Origin: Areca catechu
Taxonomy: Eukaryota; Streptophyta; Magnoliopsida; Arecales; Arecaceae
DNA: 64,000 nt
NCBI GenBank assembly: GCA_021397845.1
Contig: CM038053.1
Location: 82,025,157 to 82,089,156 of the forward strand
Reading direction: 5' to 3'
The notes under the pieces were generated by a model. It searched no databases, was not told where the DNA came from, and was given only the letters and a program-made list of their open reading frames with translations. Of the stretch, positions 35,245 through 47,632 are shown in pieces. Within the stretch, counting starts at the first letter, position 1, and each line of letters opens with the position of its first letter. A program made the translations under genes and the position numbers.

Positions 35245-35255
35245 GCTCTGATACA
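35245..35255 (-). promoter_or_regulatory. Degenerate primer-binding site of element B
   Basis: The - strand reads TGTATCAGAGC, a one-base-short form of the Met-tRNA site TGGTATCAGAGC. It lies 7 bases inside the 5' LTR. Confidence 0.75.
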
Positions 35256-35262
35256 AAAAAAT

Positions 35263-36648
35263 TGATGGGGGACGAAAATGAAATGATGATTGGAGAGTTT
35301 TAGAAAGCTAACCAGCAAGCAAACTTGAGCAATTAATTATCAAATAAATGGTCTAAATTAATCCAAGAAAAGAATCTTCATAAGGAGACTAGTTGACCTA
35401 AATTACAATACCCGAAATGTAGATCTAGTTCAAAATAGAGATTAGAATCTTCATGGCAAGGAAACCATCTATACTAGGGCAAGTTAACCTTCAAATGTTC
35501 AGATCTAATGAAGCTTAGAAAGAGTTTTCCTACCAACAATGATGGCTAATTATTTGGTAGAAGGAGCTCTCATCACTCAAGGATTGAGGTCTAAACCATG
35601 AGACTAGCACTCCCTACCTTTAGGACTCATCTTGGCCATGATTCTTGGCTTGGAGACCTTCATCTTGAACTTGGAAAATCAGAGAAAACCAGTATCAAAT
35701 CAAAGATTAGGCATGGAAGGAGAATTCAAAATTGGAATTGAAACAAGAAGAAGAAGAAAGAGAAACAAGGAAGTAGAAGCTGACACCTTCAAGGAATGAT
35801 AATTGGATCTTGGATCAAGCAAGGAGCACTCCGCCTTTCAAATACTCAAGGGTATTCTACCCTTCAAACACTCATTCAAGAACCTCACACTCTCTTCTCA
35901 AACCTATCTTCTAACTCTCAAACTCAAAAATTTTTCACTCCAAACAAGAGAACCTAGGGGAACTAGAACAAGAAAGATAGCTTTCTTCATTTAATCCAAA
36001 ATAGAATGAATACAATGGGGAGGCCTAGGCCCTATTTATAGCCCTTCATAACTCACATGGGTCCACCAAGGAGAGAGAGAGAGTAGAGGTTAGGTCTAGC
36101 TAACTCTAGTTGGGTAGTTTCTAGAATTAGTTTTTTATAACAATTTATAGGTAGAAGGTTACAACCAATTGACATGTGGCAATGACTTAGCTTAATTTGC
36201 AGATGTGGAGCCCTATATGTCATGTGATGTGGCATCCCACATGGCAAGTTAGTTGGAGGGTTGTTGGGGTAATAGAACATGGCTTCAATCTCCCCATAAA
36301 ATTCTTAATGTAGTGTCCTTCCTCCTCCCCAAAAGGTGCTTGATGTAGATGACATCAACCAAAATGGGCTTCAAGTAGATGGCATCCAAGTGAGGGAAAT
36401 GGGCTTCAAGTAGATGGCATCCAAGTGAGGGAAGTGCGCTTCAAATGGATGGTGCCAAGTGAGGAAAATGGGCATTGAAGAAGTGGCCTCATACCCTGCT
36501 TGAATCTAGGTTGAGTCGACTCATGAATCGGCTCAAGTATTTGCTGAAAGAGAAGACGGGCTCAAACCCTTTATTAGATTTATCTATTTTAACTGCAAAA
36601 CAAAAGTGAGTCAGTCCAAAAACTTCTTTTTTGTTGATGTCCCCATCA
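35263..36648 (-). repeat. 5' LTR of element B
   Basis: The LTR is 1386 bp, begins TGATGGGGGACG and ends GATGTCCCCATCA. A TATTTATAG box lies at 36033-36041. The boundary is confirmed by the CAGTG duplication that follows. Confidence 0.92.
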
Positions 36649-36653
36649 CAGTG

Positions 36654-36970
36654 TCTCGCAACTTGTTGTCAACGACATTCTAAACTACCATGAAGTAAGG
36701 GAGCAAAGCATGAAAAAGTATCTCCAAAAGGTTAAGGACCTAACCTCCACCTTTTATAGTTTTGATATTCAGCAAGTTCCTTAAGGAGAACACTCGAGCT
36801 GACATTATGTCCAAGCTCATAGCATCTATGCCCAAGATTTGCATGCACGAGTCTTCTTTAAAGTGTTGGAGGAGCCAAGTATCAGTAAGATAGCATCGGT
36901 ATGACTACTAAATGCTGAGACATGTCAGATAGATCCACTTGTCCAATATCTTCATGATGGAACCTTCCTT
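36654..36970 (+). pseudogene. Tat element G, continued: archaeal-type RNase H 3' part
   Basis: After one CAGTG copy is removed the RNase H text continues from QHLKAYS into SQLVVNDILNYHEV and KKYLQKVKDLTSTFYSFDIQ. Further on it reads TCQIDPLVQYLHDGTF, as expected between RNase H and integrase of Tat elements. Several stops are present. The element is then cut by the LTR of element C at 36971. Confidence 0.78.
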
Positions 36971-38255
36971 TGATGTGGGATGAAAATTAAACTTTAAACT
37001 ATGAAATCAGCAATCTAAAAATAAGCAATGATTCTACCACATGTCAGCAAGATTCACGCTTAGAGAGCTAATGAAATTAATGAAAGAGACTACTAGTAAG
37101 TTGTTACTCGCAATGTAGGTTCATTCATTTGAAAGTAAATTGACCTAATGGCTTAGAAACCATTCTAACTTGGACATGTACCATCAAACAATCAGACCTA
37201 AGTGTCTAGAAAGGGTTCACTTACCAACAATGAGCTCTCACACTTTTGGTGGTGTGTTAATTTTAGCATTCCAAGGACTATTGATTGGATTTGAAGACTA
37301 TCACTCCTTAAATGAAAGACTCCTAACGTAGAAGGCTCTAAAGCAAAGTAAACCTCATCTTCAGCTCGAAATCATGGAGGATCCTACAATGGAGAGCATT
37401 AGTGGGCATGGAAAGGATGAGAAGAAAGGAAAGAAAAAAGAAAATTTGAAGAAGAGGAAAAGGAAGAAATTATGGTGATTTCTTGAAGCTTGGGAAATCG
37501 ATTTGGGCCTCACACCCTCTCCCTCATGGAGTAACAAAGCAACAAAGCAATGGAAAAGAAGAAAGGCTTTTCTTTTCATCTATCAATAGCTTGATTACAA
37601 GAGGGTTAGAGGTATCTATAGACTTTCCTAGCCCTTTCAAATTTTAATTACAAGCATAAAGAGTGGAGTGATAAGTGGGAATACATGCATGAAGAGTGGA
37701 GAGATAGGTGGGCGCCCCAACTTGAATTCATAATTGAATTCCTTATGCTTGGGCGCATAATTGGACTAATGTGGCATGGAAAGGTGAGGTGGCATCCATC
37801 TTGGTGTGGAGGTGATGTGGTGGTGAGGTGGCACCCATCTTGGCATGGTGAGGTGGCATGCAAACTTGGCAAGGAGGTTAAGGTGGTTTGCTCTATCCAA
37901 TCTTGATGATTTCAAGCTTCATGGTATTTGCCTTGACTAATTTGAACCCAACTTGAATCCAACTTGCTTAATTACAAGACCCAACTAATTACAAGACCAA
38001 ATTGATCCCAACTTGACTAATTACAAGGTCAAATTGAACCTTACTTGACCAAATTGAACCCAACAAGACTAAATTAAACCTAATAAGACTAAATTAAAAT
38101 TGAAATTGGAATTGACTTAACTTTAATTACAGGACTCATGCTGAAAATTTAAAATCAAGTTGAAGCCAAAATTTATTTTGGCTTATTCACTTGCAATCCA
38201 TAAGGAGCCTGGATTGTTTGATTGAAGACTCTTTCAAACTCTGGTGCCCGCACCA
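36971..38255 (-). repeat. 3' LTR of CRM element C
   Basis: It is about 1285 bp, begins TGATGTGGGATGAAAA and ends GGTGCCCGCACCA, matching the termini of CRM-A. No second copy lies in the window, so the left edge rests on similarity to the CRM-A terminus. The small open frames (37361-37906) are not genes. Confidence 0.75.
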
Positions 38256-39480
38256 AATCTCCCGGGATGGGAAGGGCTCGACCCTGTTGAGTATGGGTCA
38301 ACTTGACTTTGGTAGTGTTATAATAAGTTTGGGTTGATCCTTTGTAGATCCTCTCGAGTGATCCATGAGTCTTCAAATTTTGGTCAACCTTGCCAATGAA
38401 CCAAATAGCGTTGTATCCTTTGTTCTGGGTAGTGATAGTCTTGTCATCTAGAATTTGCCCAATCCTATCTTGCCATTCTGGTAATGTGGCTGGTGGACAC
38501 TCAAGTGTAGGTTCACTCTCAAAAATGGGATCAGGTCCAAAAGGCTCACTAGGTTTCATTGTTGGTTCCTTATACTCTACTAGGTCTGAGATATTGAAAG
38601 TTGAACTTATACCTAAGTTAGATGGTAACTCAAGAACATAGGCATTAGGTCCAATTCTCTTTATTATTTTGAAAGGACTTGCATCGCGAGCATGTAACTT
38701 TTTCATGGTTCCAGGTGGGAACCATTCAGGTTTATGCCTAATCATCACATAGTCTTCTTCATAAAATTCTTTGACTCTCTTACAGGAATTAGCCATATGC
38801 TTGTAAGTTTCATTGCTCAAGTTGATTTTCTTACTGATCTCTTCATGTAAATCCCTAATATGCTGTGTATATGATTCTGTAGACTCAGAAACTCATGCAT
38901 GCATGGATAAAGGGACAAGGTCTATGGTCTTTCTTGGTTTGTATCCATGGACAATCTCAAATGGACTTTTCCAGTGGACCTATTGATTGAGCTATTGTAG
39001 GCAAATTCAGCACATGGTAACAAAAGGTCCCAATTTCTAGTATTCTCACTAACTAGACATCTCATCAGATTTCCAAGACTTCTATTCACAACTTCTATTT
39101 GGCTGTCAATTTGTGGGTGGTAGGTGGTAGAAAATTTCAGTTTGGTTCCTAACATGTGCCATAGGATTTTCCAAAAATAACTAATGAATTGACATCCCTA
39201 TCAAATACAATGGTTTTGGGCAAGCCATGTAACCTAACCACTTCATTTAGAAATAGTTTGGCCACTTTTGAAGCATTGAAAGTTAGAGAATAAGGTAAGA
39301 AGTGTGCCATCTTGGAAAAATGATTGACCACAACATAGATGGAGTCATGTCTTCGCATGGTCTTTGGTAACCCAAACACAAAGACCATATTAAGGTCATG
39401 CCATGGATAATCAGAGACAGGAAAAGGGGTGTATAGGCCAGTGTTTTGTTTCTGCTATTTGGCAACAGCACAGGTTCGAC
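38173..39480 (-). pseudogene. Integrase of CRM element C, running into its LTR
   Basis: The core fragments are VFGLPKTMRRHDSIYVVVNH, HGLPKTIVFDRDVNS and LGTKLKFSTTYHPQID, in more than one frame. The 215-codon frame 38173-38820 carries the C-terminus: HKPEWFPPGTMKKLHARD, FNISDLVEYKEP and the chromodomain-like part QILDDKTITTQNKGYNAIW. It stays open 83 bp into the 3' LTR. Overlap of pol with the LTR is a known trait of the CRM clade. Confidence 0.85.
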
Positions 39481-40002
39481 ACTGGGCCACCACTTGGACT
39501 ACACTTTGCTTGAGGCTAGGCTAAAAGAATAGGTCTTCAACTGCTAGAATAGTTTTGTTCCTACCAAAATGGCTTGCTAATCCCATGCATGGATTTCCCA
39601 AATCAAGAATTCTTGAATGGAGGTTCGAGGGATGCACAACTTATTTCCTTAGAAAAGGAATCCATCATGAAGGGTTTAGTCACTATATACACTAGATGGT
39701 CCTTGTTGAATAGATTGAAAAATCTTACAAAGTCAGGATAATTTTCATATTCTTGTTTTAATCTATCAAATCCTATGACTTCGATACTCATAGAGGTCGA
39801 GAGCATGGAACGATGGCTAAACACATTGGCAACTCGATTTTTAGTGCCAGCATGGTGTTCCAAAACAAACGTATAAGCTTGAATGTACTTTACCCCTTGC
39901 CATGCCTAGGGTTCAATTCTTTTGAGAAATAAGGAATTGGAGTGCTTCATAGTCAGAATATAGGACAAACTCTAATGGGATTTCTAGGAGCCAAGGTCAT
40001 CA
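39481..40002 (-). pseudogene. RNase H end and integrase zinc segment of CRM element C
   Basis: The frame 39603-39863 reads EHHAGTKNRVANVFSHRSM, then EVIGFDRLKQEYENYPDF, the RNase H to integrase linker also found in CRM-A. A degraded zinc-binding segment follows at 39481-39600. RNase H text continues rightward to 40002, where copia D begins. Confidence 0.75.
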
Positions 40003-42360
40003 TGTTACTTGTGGAAGTGAATTTTAAACCAAAAATTCAAACATGAAAACCCTAATTGGCTAGAAGAAACCCTAATTCCCAGATCCCCTTAGACATAATC
40101 AACTAATGAATCATAAATGAAGTACAAGAAACATACCTAAAATGCTATTTTCAACTTCTTTCTACATGACTCACAAGTGTAAGCATGCCAACGGTGAGCC
40201 ACATGAGAATTAAACCAAGGAAGAACTCCTTCTTGAAGTTGCTTGCTAATGTAGGACTCTTTCTGCAACCTTTACACCTTGTCCCACTGTAAGGCACTAT
40301 GAACACTCTCCTAATGCACTCTTGGTTTTAGGACAACCCTTCTCTGGGATCCCTTAGGCTTATGTCCTAAAACAAAGCCTTGTCCTAGTAGAAAATACCT
40401 TGTCTTTAACAAGACAAGTCTTGTCTTAAAGAAAGGAGGGAGGGAGAAACAGAGAGAGACACTCAGACAGAAGACTCGATGACATTGTACTTCTATCTCA
40501 AAAGACCGAACACTCTATTCTCATTTCACCATACACCCTTTAAATAAGAATTTAAGGGGCATGAAAATCATCCTAAAGTGTCTTATCAGATATGTCTCTT
40601 TATATCTAATAAGACAATTCAGGATTCAAGAGTCTTATTTGAGTTCTCTTGGTTTCTAGATGAACTCTCCTCATGCCACATAGCATGTACTGAACTCAAG
40701 GGAAGGAGGTGTCTTTTCATGTCTTGAAACTATAGAAGAGGAATCCTGAGAGCAGAAGGACTTTGCCTCAGAACCGTGTGCAGATGAAGAGATGCAACTC
40801 TTCATCTGTGTGCGCTGACTTCTTCATGTTTCAGCCGACCCTTTGTCCCTCTTTAACTGGTCAACCAAAACCAAAAGGTATGGAGACTATTTGAAGAGGC
40901 ATCCATATGGGAATCTCCTAGAGTTTCATCTATAGAAGGATTCTTAGTCCTTCTACGTGCACTCTCTTCTTCCGCGTGCGCCAAGAGGCGCCAAGAGTCC
41001 TGAGCGCCCAGGACTCTTCAATAAACCAGCTTTAATGTTCAAATAAAACTAGATAAAGTCTGGTTCAGGCTTCCCAAATTAGGACTCAACCTAATGTTGG
41101 TTTCCCTCAATAAGGTTAGTCCAATTAACAAGCAACTAGACCCAAATAAATTGGGTTAGGAATTGGGTTAGCCTACACATGCTAGTGTGTAATCTGGCTA
41201 ACCAATTAGGATTCTATGACCCTAATTCAACCATGTATGACTTCCTTAGCCAACTCCCTAATGTGTGTGACCCTTTGGGTTCCACATTTAGCTAGCAGTA
41301 GGTTTAGGTTTTGGCCGATTCGATCCAATCGAACCCGATTGACCTAATTAAGTCAAATTGGCTCACCTAATTGTCCAATTTAAATCATCCATCGAATTGA
41401 CTCATGAAACCAATCCAATTTGTTCATGAAAACCTACAAGACAAGATTGACATCTAGCAATGTGTCATGCCTACCCAGAAAATATGGATTTTGATAGAAA
41501 GTACCAAAATACCCTTTAGTAGAAAGTTACCGTGCAATTCAATCTTTCGATCTCCCATTATCCCGATTAAGTGATAGGTATGGATATATGTCAAATCCTA
41601 ACACTTAGTCATATCGAATCTTCACTCGATCAAGAGGACTCAATTGATGAATGATTAGAAACCACTTCGAATCTCATCCTGCTTTGATCAAAGGCTCCTT
41701 GAGTCAATCATCGAAGAGATTACAAGGGATAACAATTCCTCTTACTGAGAACAACCGATTCCTTGTTGGTCCACTCATATCCTTTGTACACCTTCCACCA
41801 TACCCAGAACACCCCGTACATGACTCAATGTCATGAATTAGTATGAACCAAAACATGTCTTAGTGTGCACAAAGAACCATGGTGACCTCAGGTCTAAAGA
41901 TCACATGCACAACTCCTACTCTGGGACCTATCTTTTGACAAGTAGTAAGACTTCCATAAGATAGTCCCGGTGGGGATCAGTTCAATATACTCATACCCTA
42001 ATGAGCACCCTTATCCTTGTATTAGTATCTCTACATAAATGGTTGTGAGACCAACCATCCTTATTAACTAAGTATACATAGGATAAGCTAGTCTTACCGG
42101 ATTCATCGATCCCCGAATCGATAGTCCATTGAATAGGAATATTTTGATTAGGGTTTATAGGAAGTTAGGCCTCACTGTTATGATCTTTAACATAACGCTA
42201 ATTCCATTGTCCTAATCTAAGGGGTTAATCATAATCCATAAATAAGACACAGCAGTATATGATGAAAATAAATGCCTTTAATTAATATAATATCATACAA
42301 GAGTTGGAAGATTACAAAAATGCCCTTAAAATGATTGGCTTTTAGGGCACTTTTCTTTCA
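40003..42360 (-). repeat. 3' LTR of copia D
   Basis: The LTR is 2358 bp; on the - strand it starts TGAAAGAAAAGTGCCC and ends AAGTAACA. It shares length, ends and internal layout with the copia A LTR (2372 bp). A TATTTAAAGG box is present near 40537-40546 (- strand), and a hairpin with 10-bp perfect arms lies at 40993-41018. Confidence 0.82.
40993..41018 (-). other. Hairpin in LTR of copia D
   Basis: AAGAGTCCTG (40993-41002) pairs perfectly with CAGGACTCTT (41009-41018) around a 6-base loop. Its LTR offset from the element's 5' side is about 1342, as in copia A (1357) and the solo LTR (1353). Confidence 0.82.
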
Positions 42361-43230
42361 ATCTTTCACTTGCACTAAAGCCAATCGTCCTTATACTTTA
42401 TACCCATACTATCTAAGTGGCGATCTAATAGCTGCTTTGGTAATGCTTTAGTAAATGGGTCTGCTATATTGTTCTTTATATTAACTTGTTTGATGACAAC
42501 ATATTGTCTTTCTATTATCTCTCGAACGAGGTGGAACCGTCTTAGAATGTGCTTGGACTTATGGTGAGACCTCAGTTCCTTTGCTTGTGCTATAGCTCTA
42601 GTGTTATCACATTATAGCAGCATTGGCTATTATATTTTAGGAACCACACCTAATTCCATGATGAATTTCTTCATCCAAAGAGCTTCTTTCGTGGCTTCAC
42701 TCGCAGCTTTGTATTCTGCCTCAATGACTGAGTCAGCTACTGTTGGCTGCTTTGTACTCTTTCAACTCACTGCACCACCATTCAGGATGAAGACATACCC
42801 TAATATTGATTTGCTATGATCTGGATCTTAGTCGAAACTAGAATCTGTATAGCCTTCTAGTTTCAATTCAGATCCATCTTATTGGAAACTAGAATCTATA
42901 TAGCCTTCTAGTATCAATTCATATCCTCTATATACTAGAAAAATATCTTTAGTCCTTTTCAGGTACTTAAGAATATTTTTCATAGCTTTCTAATGATCCT
43001 CTCCTGGATCTGCCTGAAACCTGCTCACTATGCCCAAGGCATAAGCAACATCAGGTCTGGTACATAACATAACATACGTAATTGATCCTACAGCCAAAGC
43101 ATAAGGGATCATAGTCATCCTCTTTCTTTCTTCTGACATCTTAGGAGACATTTTCTTAGAGAGATGTATGCCTTGACTTATAAGAAAGTAACCTTCCTTA
43201 CTTGCATCCATGTTGAATCTCTTCAACACT
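42361..43230 (-). pseudogene. RNase H of copia D
   Basis: The polypurine tract GTGCAAGTGAAAGAT lies at 42361-42375. RNase H text is read upstream in broken frames, with blocks matching those of copia A, for example the SKHILRRFHLVR equivalent at about 42520-42560. The frame 42990-43229 reads MLKRFNMDASKEGYFL, then VAYALGIVSRFQADPGEDH, the end of RT. A partial duplication of a short segment appears at 42838-42920. Confidence 0.78.
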
Positions 43231-44067
43231 AAGTCTATGTACTTATTGGGATAAGCCTAGCATCCTTTTAGATCTATCTCTATAGATCCTTATACCTAGT
43301 ATTTAGGATGCTTCTTCCAAATCCGTCATGGAAAACTTTGATGATAGCCAAGTTTTAATAGATTGTAACATTGGGATATCTTTCCCAATGATTAGTATGT
43401 CATCAACATACAAGACTAAGAAAACATGTGCACTCCCACTTATCTTCTTATACACATATGGTTCATCCTCAATTTTGACAAAACCAAAACTCTTGATTAT
43501 TTCATCAAAATGGATGTTTCAACTCCTTGATGCTTGCTTTAGTCCATAATAGACTTCTTTAACTTGCATACCTGGTTTGGTCGCCTACATGAGACAAAAC
43601 CTTCTGGCTATGTCATATAGACTTCTTCCTTAAGGTTTCCATTAAGAAAAGTAGTCTTGACATGGATCTGCCAGATTTCATAATCATGGTATGTTCCTAT
43701 GGCAAGCAAAATCCGAATGGATCTGAGCATGGCTATTGGAGAAAAGGTTTCATCATAGTTAATGCCATGTTTTTGTCTAAAACCTTATGCTACCAGCCTG
43801 GTAGGTTTCTACTTGACCATCTGCTCCTATCTTCTTCTTGAAGACCCATTTACACCCTATTGGGTTAATTCCATTAGGTGGATCTACCAAGGTCCAAACC
43901 TGATCGGAATACATAGAATCTATTTCATATTTCATGGCACTTAGCCATTTATTGGAGTCTTTTCTTTCGACAGCTTCTGAATAGGTCACAGGATCATCAT
44001 CCTGAATGATACTGGTTTCATTGTCATCCCCAATGACAAAGCCATATCTTAGAGATGCTCCCTGCAC
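43231..44067 (-). pseudogene. Reverse transcriptase of copia D
   Basis: The catalytic YVDD can be read on the - strand at about 43396-43410. The open frame 43777-44067 carries the RT N-terminus: SNKWLSAMKYEIDSMYSDQV, WTLVDPPNGINPIGCKWVF and KKKIGADGQVETY. The region between holds the expected FLNG and YGLKQAS blocks with stops. Confidence 0.8.
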
Positions 44068-45036
44068 CCTGTCTGACCTTCGGAGAGGAGGTGTGTATAG
44101 TGGCTGTTCTTGATCTTCAAGAACTTATGGTTAAGGAATTTCAATTGAAGACTCAATAGGTTATTGGTTCTATTCTTCACATAACTTAAGTGAAGAATCA
44201 ATTCTTCTTTCTTGGATAAATTCTTGCCCCAAGAATGTAGCATGCCTACCGACAAAAATCTTTTGCTCAGTAGCATTATAAAAGAGGTATCCAATACATT
44301 TTTTAGGATAACCAACAAACCTACACTTGTCAGCCCTTGCACTTAACTTATGTCCAAAGTTATTCTTGATATAAGGATAGCGACCGCAAACCTTTAAGTA
44401 CTTAAGACTTGGTATTTTGCTACTTACTGACTTAGATGGAACCCTATTCAAAATATATGCAACAGTTTCTAGGGCATGTTCCCAGAAGGAAATGGGAAGA
44501 TCTGTGAAGCTCATCATGGACCTCACCATGTCTAACAAGGTACGATTTCTCCTTTCTGCCTCACTATTTAACTAGGGTGTATAAGGAGGAGTCCATTCAG
44601 AGATTATGCCTTTCTCTTTAAGATGGTTTAGAAACTCACTAAACAAGTATTCACCTCCTCAATCAGAATGAAGGGCTTTAACACTATGACCAGTTTGTTT
44701 TTCAACCATACTTTGATATTCTTTAAACTTATCAAAAGACTCAAACTTGTGTTTCATAAGATAAACATGACCAAACCTTGATAAATCATTAATAAAAGTG
44801 ATGAAGTAAGAATATCCACCTCTGGCTTGAGTTGTCATAGGTCTACATACATCAGTATGCACAAGACCTAGTAACTCAGTTATCCTGTCTCCATGTCCAA
44901 TGAATGGAGACTTGGTCATTTTTTCTTTAAGGCAAGACTCATAAGTTCCTAATGATTGGAAATCATAAGGGTCAAAGAAATTATCTTTGACTAACTCGTT
45001 TATCCTTGACTCACTAATATGACTTAACCGGCAATG
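44068..45036 (-). pseudogene. Integrase of copia D
   Basis: Open frames 44659-44919 and 44170-44538 carry TKSPFIGHGDRITELLGLVH, TDVCRPMTTQARGGYSYF and MVRSMMSFTDLPISFWEHAL, then SARADKCRFVGYPKK. The core is closely similar to copia A. The catalytic region around the second Asp and the Glu is interrupted by stops between 44540 and 44660. Confidence 0.82.
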
Positions 45037-46316
45037 CTAGAGATATGTGATATTGACATTATCTCTCTTTCTCTTCTTATTATTAATAAGAAGTATTTCA
45101 TCATTGAGTTCCAAAGTTAGAAGACCATTAATAAAACAATTATGCCCAAATATTTTATTATTATAAAGAATAGAGTAGCCACTGCTCTTTACAATTATTT
45201 CATATCCTTGTTGTAATAACAAGAGTATAGAAATAATATTTCTTACAATATTGGGTATGTAGTAACATTCTTCTAGCTTTAACATATTACCCAAAGGTAA
45301 TAATAAGATACAGGTGCTCATAGCTTCAGCATAAATGACCTCACCACTTGCCCCATATAGCTTGAGGTCACCTTTCTTCAAATTCCTAATTTGGTAGAGT
45401 CCCTACAATGAATTGCAGATATACGATCCACATGCGGTATCCAATTCTCATGAATTATAATTTGAAGAACTCAATGATAAATTTGTTTGTATCATGTACA
45501 AATCTTTAGATGCTTCACTTGCATCTTGCTTTACACTTGCAAGATATATCTTGCAATTTGTCTTCCAGTGCCCTTGCTTGCCCAGTGGAAACAGGCTCCA
45601 TCAGCCTTCTTAGCTTTCTTCTTATTTTGGAAGCTCTACTTAGGATTGAATTTTCTTTTCAAGCCCTTCTTCTTTTCCTGTTTCTTTCTTCCATCAACTA
45701 GAAGAAGATGAGCCTTATCTCCTTTTGAATGGCTCTCTGCTATCTTAAGCATATTAAGCAGCTCTAGCAATGAAGTATTAAGTTTATTCATATGGTAATT
45801 AAGAACAAACTGAGATAAGGAATATGAAAGTGACTGCAGGATCAAGTCTTGATTGAGTTCACCATCCATGACAAACCCTAATTGACCTAATCGGGTGATT
45901 AAGTCAATCATTTTCAATACATGGGTCTGTACAGATGAACCCTCACTCATCCGTGCATGGAACAATTGCTTCGATATCTCTTATCGAGCAGCCCTACTTT
46001 GCTCTCCATATAGCTCCTTTAAATTGAGCAATATGGACTATGGTTCCATACCTTCATGTTACCTCTGGAGCTCGTTGCTCATCAAGGCCAACATGATGCA
46101 ACTGACAGTTGTACTATCATTTTCCCACATTCTATATGTGGCAATTTCCTCCTCTAAAGCATCCTCTCCGATCATCTCAGGATCTAGAGAATCAAGAATA
46201 TAGGAAAGCTTCTCCTAAGTTAGAATAATCCTTAGGTTCCTCAGCCAGTCAACATAATTGGGACCGGTTAACTTGTTGGCATCTAAAATGCCCTGCAGTG
46301 ATAAATTTGAAGCCAT
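45037..46316 (-). pseudogene. gag and protease of copia D
   Basis: The gag ATG at 46316 begins MASNLSLQGILDANKL. Stops break the first 350 bases; the frame 45636-45965 then carries FHARMSEGSSVQTHVLKMID and a Lys-rich segment. The zinc knuckle region (45540-45600) and protease loop (45380-45480) are degraded. The protease C-terminal part, DLKLYGASGEVIYAEAMS to GLLTLELNDEIL, is open at 45037-45381. Confidence 0.8.
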
Positions 46317-46319
46317 AAT

Positions 46320-47632
46320 TATTGGCTCCACCTAGTGATTTTGATGAATAACAAAATGTTGAGTACATATTGTATACTAATGTTTATTTCTAGTTGTGAG
46401 TTTTCAGAAAACAAGCACCTCAAATTCTTAAATTAAAGTATCGTGGCATGCTATGGCACGAAGCATATTTTATAATTTGAGGAGTCTTCTCCATACAAAA
46501 AAGGCTTAAAAGAGTTTATTTATTATTTATTTACATTGGATTTAAGTTTCATATTCAACACTTGTGTTTTTGGTTTGAATTGCACTTAATTATGAATTTT
46601 GCAGAACCAAGTATCGCCACCTGGGAAGTCAAGTGTCGATACTTCAGCATTTGGTACATAGAAAAACTTCTTGGCACGCCAAGTGTCGACACCCAGAAAT
46701 CAAGTGTCGATACCTGAAACTCAAGTGTTGACACCCAGAAATCAAGTGTCGACACTTAAGTTTCCAAGTGTCGACTCAAGGCCTGAGACATTTTGAAAAT
46801 CCAGAACATGGCCAATGGAGTGTTTTTGTGTCAAGTGTCGACACTTGAAAGTTCAAGTATCGACACCTGGAAGTCAAGTGTCGACACCTGACAACCAAGT
46901 GTCGACACCTGACAAACCAAGTGTCGACACTCAGGTTCTGACAGCCCTAACGGATCTATTTTTCTGAGTTGCAGAAATATCTTTTCAAGCTCCCAATGGC
47001 TAGATTCGAAGCTCAAACGGTCACAAACCATTTTTTAGAGATTTTTGAAGTATTTAAGCTTCACCAAACTCATTCTTGAAGCATTGAAGTCCATTGAAAG
47101 CTCAAAAGCCAATATTCCCTCAAGAACTTCACTTTAAAAGCCATTTAAAGTGTGATTCCAAGAAAAAGCTTACAAGCCCATCCTTTCATCTTTTCAAAAA
47201 AAGAGCTTGAAGAATATTCCAAGGAGAAGACAAGACAAATCATTAACTTGAGCTTCAAAGCTTCCATTCTACTCTTGAAGAGAGTTTGTTTTGTTTATTT
47301 TGAATTGTATATCTGAAATTCTCTTTTGATTTGACCTAGCTTTCAAGGGTTTCTTGAAAGTATGTTGTTATGGTTGTTGGTGAGCCAAAGGGACAAAACC
47401 AACTAGGATTAACTTGTGAGCCCGAAGACAAAACAAGTGTAAAGGTTAATTGGTGAGCCTAGGTGATAAAACCAACATAGATTTTGACTTGTGAGCTTTT
47501 TGAAAAACAAGTCGGCTATAATCTTGGAGAGATTATAGTGAAATTTCCAAGGGTGGCTTGGGGAGTGGATGTAGGTGCTAGGTTTGCACCGAACCACTAT
47601 AAACCTTGTGTTTGTGTGTGATTGTCTCTTCT
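46320..47632 (+). repeat. 5' LTR of SIRE-like copia E, first part
   Basis: It starts TATTGGCTCCACC, probably from TGTTGG, since the LTR ends CAACA. It contains a minisatellite of GTGTCGACAC-type palindromes at 46609-46936, and near its right end the GTTCGG-containing block shared with LTR I. It is cut by a solo LTR at 47633. Confidence 0.8.
46609..46936 (+). repeat. GTCGAC-centred palindromic minisatellite in E LTR
   Basis: About a dozen copies of a word close to CAAGTGTCGACACTTG occur, most followed by 'ccagaaat' or 'tgacaacc' spacers of variable length. One copy at 46832-46847 is a perfect 16-bp palindrome. Confidence 0.88.

Larger units (their letters stand above)
30192..36648 (-). mobile_element. 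CRM-like element B, internally deleted, two LTRs
   Basis: This is a 6457-bp element with LTRs at 30192-31576 and 35263-36648 and a perfect 5-bp duplication CAGTG (30187-30191 and 36649-36653). The termini are TGATGGGG and CCCCATCA. The internal region is only about 3.7 kb and keeps the gag region, the start of RT and the integrase core fragment and C-terminus. Most of RT, RNase H and the integrase N-terminus are missing. It is related to CRM-A and C by its integrase text, LTR ends and degenerate Met-tRNA primer site. Confidence 0.9.
36971..40002 (-). mobile_element. CRM element C, 3' part, cut by copia D
   Basis: This is a third CRM-type element on the - strand, with a 3' LTR at 36971-38255 followed by integrase and RNase H. 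Homology to CRM-A continues to the edge of copia D at 40002, so its gag and 5' LTR should lie beyond D, outside the window. It is inserted in Tat element G. Confidence 0.82.
40003..46316 (-). mobile_element. Copia element D (Angela/BARE-like), cut 5' of gag by element E
   Basis: This is a Ty1-copia element on the - strand, related to copia A in LTR ends, Gag and integrase. It has a 3' LTR at 40003-42360, then RNase H, RT, integrase, protease and gag up to the ATG at 46316. Element E begins at 46320, so the leader and 5' LTR of D lie beyond E. Coding text is spread over at least two frames with many stops. Confidence 0.87.

Noticed and set aside
46609..46936. CRISPR-like array of palindromic repeats
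   Set aside because: Spacing is irregular, repeats vary, there are no cas genes, and the setting is a plant LTR.
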